Positions 1 to 7,111 of a DNA stretch of 7,646 nt are shown in pieces; within the stretch, counting starts at the first letter, position 1, and every line of letters begins with the position of its first letter. The DNA is from Clostridia bacterium (GTDB lineage: Bacteria > Bacillota > Clostridia > Christensenellales > CAG-1252): NCBI GenBank assembly GCA_016296985.1, contig JAEDHM010000071.1, positions 1-7,646 of the forward strand, written 5' to 3'. The position numbers and the translations under genes were made by a program. A model generated the notes under the pieces. The model made no database searches. It was not told where the DNA came from and worked only from the letters and a program-made list of their open reading frames with translations.

Positions 1-941
1 ACATAAGTTTGCCATGATGACATTTCCCATTTGGAAAAATCAAACTCATTTGTTATTACATTAGAAATCACATCAGAAGCAAGTTGACTTCCTAATCCAA
101 CCACAAAACCAATTCCTGCTCCTATCAACATTGCTAATATTACGCTATGACCACTGGGATCCACTCCCATAACAGGATTATTCCCACAATAAGCATATAA
201 GTTCAATCCGCCCAACGTTTGAGGATCGAGGTAGTCGAGGCTGTCAGAGTTGATAAATCTGCCGGTTTGAGGGTCGTAGTAACGGGAAATTAGGTAGTAT
301 AAACCAAGGTTGCTGTCCCAGTAGTATCCACGATAACGGAAGGGATTGAGTGTACCCAAACCGTTGGTGTTTTTGGTTATGGTACAGTTGCCCCAAGCGT
401 CATAGACGTATGTTGCCATTTCGGTGTTACCGCTGAAGATACCAATGATATCCCCAAATAGGTTTTTACGGTAGGTATAGGTAATTCCGTCGATTATGAA
501 CCCAACAAGTCCATTTTGTCCGTAAAGGAAACGCATGGTGCTTGTGGTAGGTATGCCACCCAATGTAGAGGTCTTTTGTGATAACAAACACGTGCCGTTG
601 TAGGCATAGGTCGTATAGTATTCAATAGAACCACTTGTGTAGCTTTTACTACACCTTACGCCGTCTTTATCATACCCCATATTATAGGTTATAGCAGATC
701 CGCTCGGCTTAAAACTTGTCAACAGTCTGCCTCTGCTCCAACCGAGGGTTGCGCCCTTGTAGGAAGTAGGATTGCCCATATTGTCGTAAACAATACCTTG
801 TCCGTTGTAGCTTGTCAGTTTGTCGGCCCATTGGGTATTACCGTAGGAATAATTTTTTGTGCTTGTTGCAGTACCTACGCTTCCGGTAGTATAAGCATAT
901 TCCTTTTTACTGGTAATATTTCCACCTTTATTATACGCCAT
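1..941 (-). CDS. orphan RHS core plus alternative C-terminal tip (silent cassette, partial)
   Basis: The frame opens after an in-frame TAG (975-977) and runs to the window edge. The first ATG is at 941 (MAYNKGG, internal in the full-length protein), with no ribosome site at a proper distance (a GGGAGAGAG lies over 20 bp away), and the upstream terminator blocks read-through. It repeats the rhs core through NLYAYCGNNPV, then diverges: MGV replaces NKS before DPSGH, and the tip begins SVILAMLIGAGIGFVVGLGS, then SQLASDVISN and FSKWEMSSWQTY at the edge. The tip is related in style to the active one (hydrophobic glycine-rich helix, then W-x-x-S-S-W) but has a different sequence. This is the pattern of an orphan toxin module that becomes expressed only when recombined onto the full core. 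The toxin end and any matching immunity gene lie outside the window. Confidence 0.8.
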   Translation of the reverse strand, partial: MAYNKGGNITSKKEYAYTTGSVGTATSTKNYSYGNTQWADKLTSYNGQGIVYDNMGNPTSYKGATLGWSRGRLLTSFKPSGSAITYNMGYDKDGVRCSKSYTSGSIEYYTTYAYNGTCLLSQKTSTLGGIPTTSTMRFLYGQNGLVGFIIDGITYTYRKNLFGDIIGIFSGNTEMATYVYDAWGNCTITKNTNGLGTLNPFRYRGYYWDSNLGLYYLISRYYDPQTGRFINSDSLDYLDPQTLGGLNLYAYCGNNPVMGVDPSGHSVILAMLIGAGIGFVVGLGSQLASDVISNVITNEFDFSKWEMSSWQTY

Positions 942-961
942 AACGAAAGTTTTTGCAAGAG
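223..961 (-). repeat. direct repeat copy B: core segment in the orphan cassette
   Basis: This block is identical over 739 bp to 2383-3121. At the high-coordinate end the identity stops abruptly at 961/3121, inside the codon before LAKTF (Thr in the orphan, Ala in the full-length copy), after which the orphan continues with non-RHS DNA. At the low-coordinate end it gives way to a stretch of silent changes rather than to unrelated sequence. Confidence 0.95.
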
Positions 962-1000
962 TAGATCTCTCTCCCTATCCTTGCCCTAAAGCGGTTTTAC

Positions 1001-1048
1001 ACAAAAGAAAAGCGAATCCACATTAAGCAGATTCGCTTAGTTTTTTTT
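1001..1048. terminator. bidirectional rho-independent terminator
   Basis: A 9-bp perfect stem, AAGCGAATC (1010-1018) with GATTCGCTT (1030-1038), encloses an 11-nt loop. On the plus strand it is followed by eight T's (1041-1048). On the minus strand it is followed by TTTCTTTTGT (1010-1001). The useful direction is minus: it ends the holin/rhs/immunity transcript 60 bp after the small ORF and insulates the orphan cassette beyond it. A plus-strand transcript would have to come from the orphan's antisense side, for which there is no gene. Confidence 0.8.
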
Positions 1049-1097
1049 ATTTATGCCTTTATGTCAAAAATCCATTTATAGATAAATCATTAATCTT

Positions 1098-1202
1098 CTA
1101 AAAAAGGCACAACTCTTTCATCAAGTAAAAATGAAGTATATAATGTTCCAAATGTTCTTTTAAATATTTATGTAGAAACTTTTTAAATACATCTAATTCC
1201 AT
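1098..1202 (-). pseudogene. 34-codon ORF with a perfect ribosome site, probably a frameshifted gene remnant
   Basis: GGAGG (1213-1209) lies six bases before an ATG at 1202, only 26 bp after the preceding gene's stop, so this is the third position of the toxin-immunity unit. The ORF reads MELDVFKKFLHKYLKEHLEH... and ends with LMKELCLF at a TAG (1098-1100). Another frame across the same bases, open after a TAA near codon 12, ends in FLLDERVVPFLED and a TAA at 1090. That tail looks more like a natural protein end than the current one. A small indel near codon 12 would join the start to this tail and give roughly 37 residues. It may be the remnant of an older immunity or accessory gene, or a genuine micro-protein. 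Not recognised. Confidence 0.45.
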
Positions 1203-1228
1203 TTTTATCCTCCATTCAGATACGATTA

Positions 1229-1714
1229 CTATTTTGTTTCACTGTAAATTTTTTTCCTTACATAGCCATCAATAAACTTCAAATTGTTTTCATTATAAGT
1301 TAATTGTATTCTTTTATATTTTTTTCCGTTTGAGAAACCATACTTATATTTCCTTGTTTCATCAAAAGAATAAATGCAAATCCAATTTTCTGAAATATAC
1401 GTTCTACTATAATAACTTTGTAACTTTGTAACTTCGTAGTAACATTCATCAATATCTAATACTTTTATCGTGAAAAGTAAACTTTTTAATATTAATTTGT
1501 TATCTTTTACGTACAAATATTGTATGTGATGTAGAATTCCATAAATTGAAAATAAAATACAAAATGAAAAGATTATTACCCATATCACTTTAAATATTGC
1601 ACCATCTTGATCTTTGAATAAGATATACGGAAGAAATCCAACAATCAATGAAAGTATTAATAATACTAGATAGATAAGACTAGCAATTTTTGAATAACAA
1701 TTAACTTTTTTCAT
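1229..1714 (-). CDS. probable membrane immunity protein for the RHS tip
   Basis: I start this gene at the ATG at 1714, one base after the rhs stop, with AGGATGG (1728-1722) upstream inside the rhs 3' end. A longer frame to a TTG at 1759 overlaps rhs by 44 bp and has no ribosome site. The 161-residue product has two membrane helices (residues about 9-33, IASLIYLVLLILSLIVGFLP, and about 41-64, VIWVIIFSFCILFSIYGIL). A cytosolic beta-rich domain follows from about 68 to 155 (LYVKDNKLILKSLLF, DIDECYYEVTKL, ENWICIYSF, NLKFIDGYVRKK), whose layout resembles bacterial PH-like domains. The position straight after the toxin tip and the sharply lower GC than the rhs core are classic for an RHS immunity gene. 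Its membrane location suggests a toxin acting at or through the membrane. No homologue is recognised; the function is from context. Confidence 0.7.
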   Translation of the reverse strand: MKKVNCYSKIASLIYLVLLILSLIVGFLPYILFKDQDGAIFKVIWVIIFSFCILFSIYGILHHIQYLYVKDNKLILKSLLFTIKVLDIDECYYEVTKLQSYYSRTYISENWICIYSFDETRKYKYGFSNGKKYKRIQLTYNENNLKFIDGYVRKKIYSETK

Positions 1715-1715
1715 A

Positions 1716-2306
1716 TTAATACCATCCTGAAAGTAAACTTGAAATACCTGAATTAGCAAATGAATACATTATAGATCTTGCCCATTGACCATTTGCTTTT
1801 AAAACTAAGTTGCCTACATAATTAAGAAATTTATTATATGCTGGAGCATATCCATTGTTTTTAAGTCCGCTACCAACTAAATCTTCCAAAGTCATATCAT
1901 CAAATATTGGATTATTCAATGCTTTTTGAGCACTAGCAGAAACTCCTTTATTAATTAATGCTGTAATACCTCGAGCAGCAACATTGCCAACCGCACCGAT
2001 TCCAAAGGCAATTAATCCGCTCTGTAAATCTGTAACAGATCCACTAATCATTCCGCCAAGTACAGAACCAATACCACCAGTTGCAAAAGTAGTTAAGTAG
2101 CCAACCACTCCTGAACCAAAAGATATTGACGAAATAGCTCCAGCTACTCCTCCACCCAGTGCAGAAAGTCCGATTTGTCCCCAGTTCCATGAAGACACAT
2201 CCCAGTTCCAATCTCCACCATTATATGCTTGCTTTGCTATTTCAAATCCACCGCCGACAAAGAAACCTACGGCAAATCCGATAAGCATTCCTATTAGAAG
2301 AGCACT
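1716..2306 (-). other. active variable C-terminal tip (toxin region) of the RHS protein
   Basis: These 196 codons follow the DPSGH boundary. The first 20 residues are a hydrophobic glycine-rich helix (LLIGMLIGFAVGFFVGGG). A Trp-rich patch follows (DWNWDVSSWNW, residues about 1532-1542). A long glycine-zipper region comes next (ALGGGVAGAISS, GGIGSVLGGMISGSV, LIAFGIGAVGNVAARG) to about 1620. The final 75 residues are more polar (FDDMTLEDLVGSG, YAPAYNKFLNYVG) and end at SLLSGWY. I see no His/Asp/Glu cluster typical of nuclease, deaminase, ADP-ribosyltransferase or peptidase tips. The glycine-zipper part may be a pretoxin segment that helps the tip cross a membrane, or the toxin itself may act on membranes. 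Function is not assignable by eye. Confidence 0.7.
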
Positions 2307-5300
2307 ATGACCAGAAGGATCGGATTTATTGACCGGATTGTTGCCACAATATGCGTACAAGTTCAATCCGCCCAAAGTTTGGGGATCGAGGTAGTCGAGG
2401 CTGTCAGAGTTGATAAATCTGCCGGTTTGAGGGTCGTAGTAACGGGAAATTAGGTAGTATAAACCAAGGTTGCTGTCCCAGTAGTATCCACGATAACGGA
2501 AGGGATTGAGTGTACCCAAACCGTTGGTGTTTTTGGTTATGGTACAGTTGCCCCAAGCGTCATAGACGTATGTTGCCATTTCGGTGTTACCGCTGAAGAT
2601 ACCAATGATATCCCCAAATAGGTTTTTACGGTAGGTATAGGTAATTCCGTCGATTATGAACCCAACAAGTCCATTTTGTCCGTAAAGGAAACGCATGGTG
2701 CTTGTGGTAGGTATGCCACCCAATGTAGAGGTCTTTTGTGATAACAAACACGTGCCGTTGTAGGCATAGGTCGTATAGTATTCAATAGAACCACTTGTGT
2801 AGCTTTTACTACACCTTACGCCGTCTTTATCATACCCCATATTATAGGTTATAGCAGATCCGCTCGGCTTAAAACTTGTCAACAGTCTGCCTCTGCTCCA
2901 ACCGAGGGTTGCGCCCTTGTAGGAAGTAGGATTGCCCATATTGTCGTAAACAATACCTTGTCCGTTGTAGCTTGTCAGTTTGTCGGCCCATTGGGTATTA
3001 CCGTAGGAATAATTTTTTGTGCTTGTTGCAGTACCTACGCTTCCGGTAGTATAAGCATATTCCTTTTTACTGGTAATATTTCCACCTTTATTATACGCCA
3101 TAACGAAAGTTTTTGCAAGAGCTTGATTGTTTTCTCTCACAAGTCTACCCATTTTGTCATATTGGTAGGTGGTACCACCGTACTTGGTTATATTTCCGTT
3201 TTCGTCATACTCAACCGCTTCAGTCTTGCTTAAGGTTACTGCGCCGTTATTGTGGGTATAGTATTTTACACTTTCGATAAACGGTGACGTACCTACGTTT
3301 ACCTCTTCTTCAAACTCTGGGGGGAGAACAACGCCTTTAGGGGAAATGTTCCCTGCTCTGTTTGTACCGCTTTGAAGTTCTTGCCTAGGAATATAAGCAT
3401 AATCTGTGGAAATACCTTTTGTTCCTTGCATTATTTTTTCTGTAATGGGTCTTCCCAATCCGTCTTTAGTATACGTTACGTCTGCAGTAACGTTTGATCC
3501 CGTAGTAATTTTTTCAGATACAACTTCTTCCCCAACTATGTCCTCGTACACGCATTGATTAGTTACGTAAGTTGCGTTTGCAAAGGTGGTTGACTTTGTA
3601 ACCCTGCCGTAGGCATCGAACTCGTCTGCTGTAATGATCAAATCACCGCGATTTGTCTGTATAAGCTGTCCTTTGCTGTCATAGGTGTAGTTTGTACGGC
3701 GATTTGTAGTGTGGTCTATCTTTGCGCGAAGTTTACTGCTTGACGAGATTTTCAAGCTTGCATCTTGGGGATTAGTGATAGAATTTGCAACTTCGGTATC
3801 ACTGTAGATATAAGAGCAAAGTAGAGTTTCTCCGTTGGTAACGTCGCTTTCTTTGATCAGTCTTTCAAACTTGTCATATTGCTTTTTATGCTTGTAACCG
3901 TTACCATAGGTTGTTATGGTAATCAAGCTTCCGTCAGAATTGTAGGTGTACGCCTTATTCATAACCACGTTGGTTCCTATCTTCACCTTTTGCAAGTTGT
4001 GTCTATCGTTGTACTCAAGAGTAACGTTACTGTTGTTGTGAGTCATTTGGGTAACAAGGTTATTAACGTATGCCATATCATTTGCTACACCCGAAGGATC
4101 GTTAGTATGAATCCTTGTCAGTTTTTCTTTGTCGTTACTGTAGGTATAGTTTTGTACAAAGCCGTTAGGCAAGGTTTCGCTAGATAACAAATTGTCGGTG
4201 TAGGCGTAACTGTGGATATAATCTTCTAAGTATCTGTATTCCTTTTCCGTCAACAAATTGCCTTTGCTATCATAGGTATTGGTTATCAATTCGTTCATTA
4301 TAGTGCTGTTGGGCGCTGTTATTTTTTCAGTCAAAACGTCACCGTAGGTATTGTAGGTATACCTTGTTGTTCTGCCTTTTTCGTCTACAGTTTGTATTTT
4401 TCTAAAAGAAGAATCAATTTCCTCACTACACAAGACGTTTTTATAGGTTGTTTCGCCTTCGGGTAAATAGGTACTTACTGTATTGGTTATTGCCTTGAGG
4501 AAATAACTTGTGGAAGGTTCTAGGTATCTAAAGACGTTTTTACCCATTACTTGATTTAGTTGACAACATTTTACCGCGCTTATACTGTGAGTTCCGGTGT
4601 GTTGGTTGTTACCGTACAAAAACTCGATGGCGGCTCCGCTCACACCGGCTACCATATTTGCGCCGTCATTATACCAAAGGTTGAAGTTGTTACCGTTTTG
4701 CAAACGGCTTATGGTTGTAAGAGTGTAATCGTTTACTGTATATTTTACGTTATACAAGGTAGTAGAACCATAGTGGATATTACAACGACTGAGGTGATGC
4801 CATGTTGTAGACGTTCCGTTACTTTTTCTTTCGATTGCGCTTGACTGTCCTGTTGCAACGTTGGTAAATTCTCCTTGCAATCCGTGTTGAGTATCAAACA
4901 ATGCGCAAGCAAAGTTTTCTATATTCACTTTCCCGTTGGCTCGGAACACAGCTTTCAAATTGTGTGTACCAGAAGCAAGGTCTACGAATGAGCATTGCGC
5001 TTGTTGTTCCTCAAGATGAGGGTTAAACTCTAAGGTGCAAAGCGTTGTTGTATCTTTCTTTAGATCAACGTAGACTTTTTCCGTAGCACTTGGAGAATCC
5101 ATAAGATTGCTGTACTTAATTTCCATTTGCGCTGCAAAAACAAAGCGTGGATAATCGGTAGGAAAGACTTTAAACGCAAGAGTTTCCGAGGTTCGGGTTG
5201 GATTCTGCATTTCGCCGTTTGGATAATTGGTTTCGGTAAACGCAAATTCTCCTGCCACTTGATCGGGCAATGACAAGGTATACCTTTCATAATCACTTTT

Positions 5301-6806
5301 GTTTCTGAAAACCATACCGGGGAAACTTTGATCACTTCTTTCTTCTCCCGTGAATATAGTTTCACCGTCTTGAGCAAAGCGGTAAACCGTAGTGCTATAT
5401 GCGGTTTCATCAGTAGAGCTGTAACGACTGTGGGCGACCTTTGTCATTAAGGTTTTGTAAGTGAAAAAATCTCCGTCAATAGATGCGTTTATGTTTCCAT
5501 CTGTTCCGATTGAATAATTGCGCGCGTTTTGTATCATTTTAGTGTTAGAGAAATATGAAAACTCGGTTTTCACTAAGGAACCTAAATCGGAAACCCAGAT
5601 AAGTTTATCGTTGTCATAACCAAAGGTTACGGTTTCGCCCGACAAAAGATATGTTACTTTTTTTAAAAGTTCTCCGTTCAACTCTAATTCTACTAAACCC
5701 GATCCTTGATTTTTTGAAATGGTTATTTTTGTGGTAGTATAGGTGAAATCGTACCTGTCTCCCATACCGTCCACAATATAGGATATCTTTCCGTTTGTAC
5801 TATAGTAGATATTTGTAGTTAGGGCAGATGCGCCTTTTTGAGAGAGAAGTTCGGTAAGTCTTCCGCTTGTGTCAAACTTCAAGGTCGCAGTTTTGCCGTC
5901 GCTTAGTTGCATTTTTCCGCTTACGGCTTTTGCTGTAATACCGCTTCTTCCGTCCTTATCAAACCAAATGGTAGTGCTGTTGTCGGCGTTGATAAATCTT
6001 CTATAGGTGTGGGCGGAGTCAAGGAATTTATATCCATAATCATCCGCTACAAAAGACTGGGCGTAGTTGAAAGTCCAACCTTTTATTCCCGTAGGAATAC
6101 CGTTGGGAGAACTGTTGTTACAGTCAGCCGTGTTGTAGGTCAATGAAAGGGTAAAAGGCATACGACGTCCGGGGGCTTGATACAAATCTTGCTTGTAAAA
6201 AAGTTTGCCGTTTCGGGTGTTTATGCTGTAGGCTCCCTTTGTTCCAACCTTCTTTTCTATCTTTGATACGTTGGGAATATGGTCGTTGTCACTCATATAC
6301 TCCAACTCAAGCATAGCGGTTGACGCGCCTTGTACCTTCATTACGGCGCCGGTTGTGTCGCTTGAAATCAACAAATAGAGATCTCGTTCATCACAGTCGG
6401 GGATTAGTTTACCAATATCCACAAGGTAATAACCTATTGTAGGTGTTTCTATATCCGCCTTATAATTTGCATAGTTGACTGTTGCACCGGGATTGTTTCC
6501 GTTTGCTTCCGCCAACTGTACCTTGAAAGGACTTGTTGAAGTTGTACCCGTTGCCCTAAGTTTTAGGATAGCGCGGTTGATTGATTGGTGTTCTGTTCCT
6601 TTCGTGATTTGAAGATGACAGAAAATTTGTTTGCCATCAGTTGAGGCAATGAAAGTACCATTGTTTGCTACAGTATTTCCGTTCTCTTTTTGATTAAGAG
6701 TGATTGTGCAGTTTATAGGAGCGTTTGTTGCTCCGGGTAAACTTGCGTGGTTGATATTTTCGGGGGCAGGTACCCCTCCTTCAATAAAATCTAAAACGTA
6801 ACTCAT
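1716..6806 (-). CDS. RHS/YD-repeat polymorphic toxin, full length, with variable C-terminal tip
   Basis: This 1,696-residue protein begins with no signal peptide and no PAAR domain. Residues about 1-170 look like a beta-sandwich of DNRLRE type (RAILKLRATG, YYLVDIGKLIP, LYLLISSD). RHS sequence starts near 195 (YSINTRNGKLFYKQDLYQAPG, then PFTLSLTYNTAD). Residues about 515-640 form a second non-RHS, beta-rich insert. Many YD repeats follow from about 800 on (for example YTYDSKGQLIQ, YDENGNITKY, YDKMGRLVRE). The RHS-associated core ends with NPFRYRGYYWDSNLGLYYL, RYYDPQTGRFINSD and NLYAYCGNNPV, closing at D1496-P-S-G-H1500. RHS cores form a closed shell around their C-terminal tip and cut it free near the DPxG motif; this is family knowledge and consistent with the aspartates seen here. 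Residues 1501-1696 are the tip. It is the third gene of an operon after a holin and is followed by a probable immunity gene. Confidence 0.95.
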   Translation of the reverse strand: MSYVLDFIEGGVPAPENINHASLPGATNAPINCTITLNQKENGNTVANNGTFIASTDGKQIFCHLQITKGTEHQSINRAILKLRATGTTSTSPFKVQLAEANGNNPGATVNYANYKADIETPTIGYYLVDIGKLIPDCDERDLYLLISSDTTGAVMKVQGASTAMLELEYMSDNDHIPNVSKIEKKVGTKGAYSINTRNGKLFYKQDLYQAPGRRMPFTLSLTYNTADCNNSSPNGIPTGIKGWTFNYAQSFVADDYGYKFLDSAHTYRRFINADNSTTIWFDKDGRSGITAKAVSGKMQLSDGKTATLKFDTSGRLTELLSQKGASALTTNIYYSTNGKISYIVDGMGDRYDFTYTTTKITISKNQGSGLVELELNGELLKKVTYLLSGETVTFGYDNDKLIWVSDLGSLVKTEFSYFSNTKMIQNARNYSIGTDGNINASIDGDFFTYKTLMTKVAHSRYSSTDETAYSTTVYRFAQDGETIFTGEERSDQSFPGMVFRNKSDYERYTLSLPDQVAGEFAFTETNYPNGEMQNPTRTSETLAFKVFPTDYPRFVFAAQMEIKYSNLMDSPSATEKVYVDLKKDTTTLCTLEFNPHLEEQQAQCSFVDLASGTHNLKAVFRANGKVNIENFACALFDTQHGLQGEFTNVATGQSSAIERKSNGTSTTWHHLSRCNIHYGSTTLYNVKYTVNDYTLTTISRLQNGNNFNLWYNDGANMVAGVSGAAIEFLYGNNQHTGTHSISAVKCCQLNQVMGKNVFRYLEPSTSYFLKAITNTVSTYLPEGETTYKNVLCSEEIDSSFRKIQTVDEKGRTTRYTYNTYGDVLTEKITAPNSTIMNELITNTYDSKGNLLTEKEYRYLEDYIHSYAYTDNLLSSETLPNGFVQNYTYSNDKEKLTRIHTNDPSGVANDMAYVNNLVTQMTHNNSNVTLEYNDRHNLQKVKIGTNVVMNKAYTYNSDGSLITITTYGNGYKHKKQYDKFERLIKESDVTNGETLLCSYIYSDTEVANSITNPQDASLKISSSSKLRAKIDHTTNRRTNYTYDSKGQLIQTNRGDLIITADEFDAYGRVTKSTTFANATYVTNQCVYEDIVGEEVVSEKITTGSNVTADVTYTKDGLGRPITEKIMQGTKGISTDYAYIPRQELQSGTNRAGNISPKGVVLPPEFEEEVNVGTSPFIESVKYYTHNNGAVTLSKTEAVEYDENGNITKYGGTTYQYDKMGRLVRENNQALAKTFVMAYNKGGNITSKKEYAYTTGSVGTATSTKNYSYGNTQWADKLTSYNGQGIVYDNMGNPTSYKGATLGWSRGRLLTSFKPSGSAITYNMGYDKDGVRCSKSYTSGSIEYYTTYAYNGTCLLSQKTSTLGGIPTTSTMRFLYGQNGLVGFIIDGITYTYRKNLFGDIIGIFSGNTEMATYVYDAWGNCTITKNTNGLGTLNPFRYRGYYWDSNLGLYYLISRYYDPQTGRFINSDSLDYLDPQTLGGLNLYAYCGNNPVNKSDPSGHSALLIGMLIGFAVGFFVGGGFEIAKQAYNGGDWNWDVSSWNWGQIGLSALGGGVAGAISSISFGSGVVGYLTTFATGGIGSVLGGMISGSVTDLQSGLIAFGIGAVGNVAARGITALINKGVSASAQKALNNPIFDDMTLEDLVGSGLKNNGYAPAYNKFLNYVGNLVLKANGQWARSIMYSFANSGISSLLSGWY
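2383..3121 (-). repeat. direct repeat copy A: core segment within the full-length rhs gene
   Basis: This 739-bp block, codons about 1229-1475 of the RHS protein, is identical base for base to 223-961 in the line-by-line comparison. It spans the end of the YD repeats and most of the RHS-associated core, and stops about 20 codons before DPSGH. Both copies are in the same orientation and codon phase, offset by 2,160 bp. Confidence 0.95.
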
Positions 6807-7108
6807 TTTTCTTTTTCCTCCTTGTTTGTAGTATTTTCTTTACGTTTAAAAATTTGTTTGATGATTTGATTGGTTCCGGTTGCTGAGGAACCGCTTATGA
6901 TTCCCATTCCGAGGGCTGACCAAGGGTTTTGAGCCATTATGATTTCGGGGTTTGTGTAAAAAATCAAAATGCCCAACGCTCCCCCTATCACCGCCGTGAT
7001 TATGGGTATGTAGTTGTATGCTTCTTGCTTATTCTTAAAAACAAGCTTGAATAATTCGCCGACTATATAGCAACATACGACTATTATCGGTACACTTATA
7101 AAGTCCAT
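6803..7108 (-). CDS. phage holin, Hol44/A118-like family
   Basis: Holins oligomerise in the cytoplasmic membrane and open lesions that let cytosolic proteins out. This 101-residue protein fits the Hol44/Phage_holin_5_2 pattern as I know it: N-terminal helix with CYIVGELFK (residues about 4-22), YIPII...GGALGILIF (about 32-52), and a signature GIISGSSATGTNQIIKQ (about 69-85), followed by a strongly charged Lys/Glu tail. Length is typical. The ribosome site AAAGGAGA is in the last codons of the preceding gene and lies seven bases before the ATG. At the 3' end the stop overlaps the rhs start as ATGA (6803-6806), so translation is coupled to the toxin gene. No endolysin follows, which is unusual for a holin. 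Family assignment is by eye from motif layout. Confidence 0.8.
   Translation of the reverse strand: MDFISVPIIVVCCYIVGELFKLVFKNKQEAYNYIPIITAVIGGALGILIFYTNPEIIMAQNPWSALGMGIISGSSATGTNQIIKQIFKRKENTTNKEEKEK
6817..6823 (-). promoter_or_regulatory. rhs ribosome binding site inside the holin 3' end
   Basis: AAGGAGG (6823-6817) encodes part of the holin's terminal NKEEKEK and lies ten bases before the rhs ATG at 6806. Together with the ATGA overlap it implies that holin and toxin are made in a coupled way, and it fixes the rhs start. Confidence 0.75.
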
Positions 7109-7111
7109 ATT

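Noticed and set aside
1..974. Orphan cassette as an independently expressed toxin gene
   Set aside because: No promoter or ribosome site at a usable distance, an in-frame stop at 975-977, and a terminator just upstream; the only ATG is internal to the conserved core.
1715..1759. Longer immunity start at 1759 overlapping the rhs 3' end
   Set aside because: It would be a TTG with no ribosome site; the ATG at 1714 is one base after the rhs stop and has AGGATGG upstream.
223..3121. Insertion sequence or transposon as the cause of the duplication
   Set aside because: No terminal inverted repeats, target-site duplication or transposase was seen at either edge of the 739-bp block.
798..3233. Two plus-strand ORFs starting at 798 and 2958 with identical N-termini (MSVVACQFVG...)
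   Set aside because: They are the antisense of the duplicated rhs core; their identity follows from the 739-bp repeat, they lack ribosome sites, and the opposite strand encodes clear RHS motifs.
3879..6146. Plus-strand ORFs at 3879-4187, 4560-4844 and 5907-6146, and a minus-strand ORF at 5060-5410 in another frame
   Set aside because: All lie inside the long rhs frame, have no ribosome site, and show low-complexity composition typical of shadow frames.
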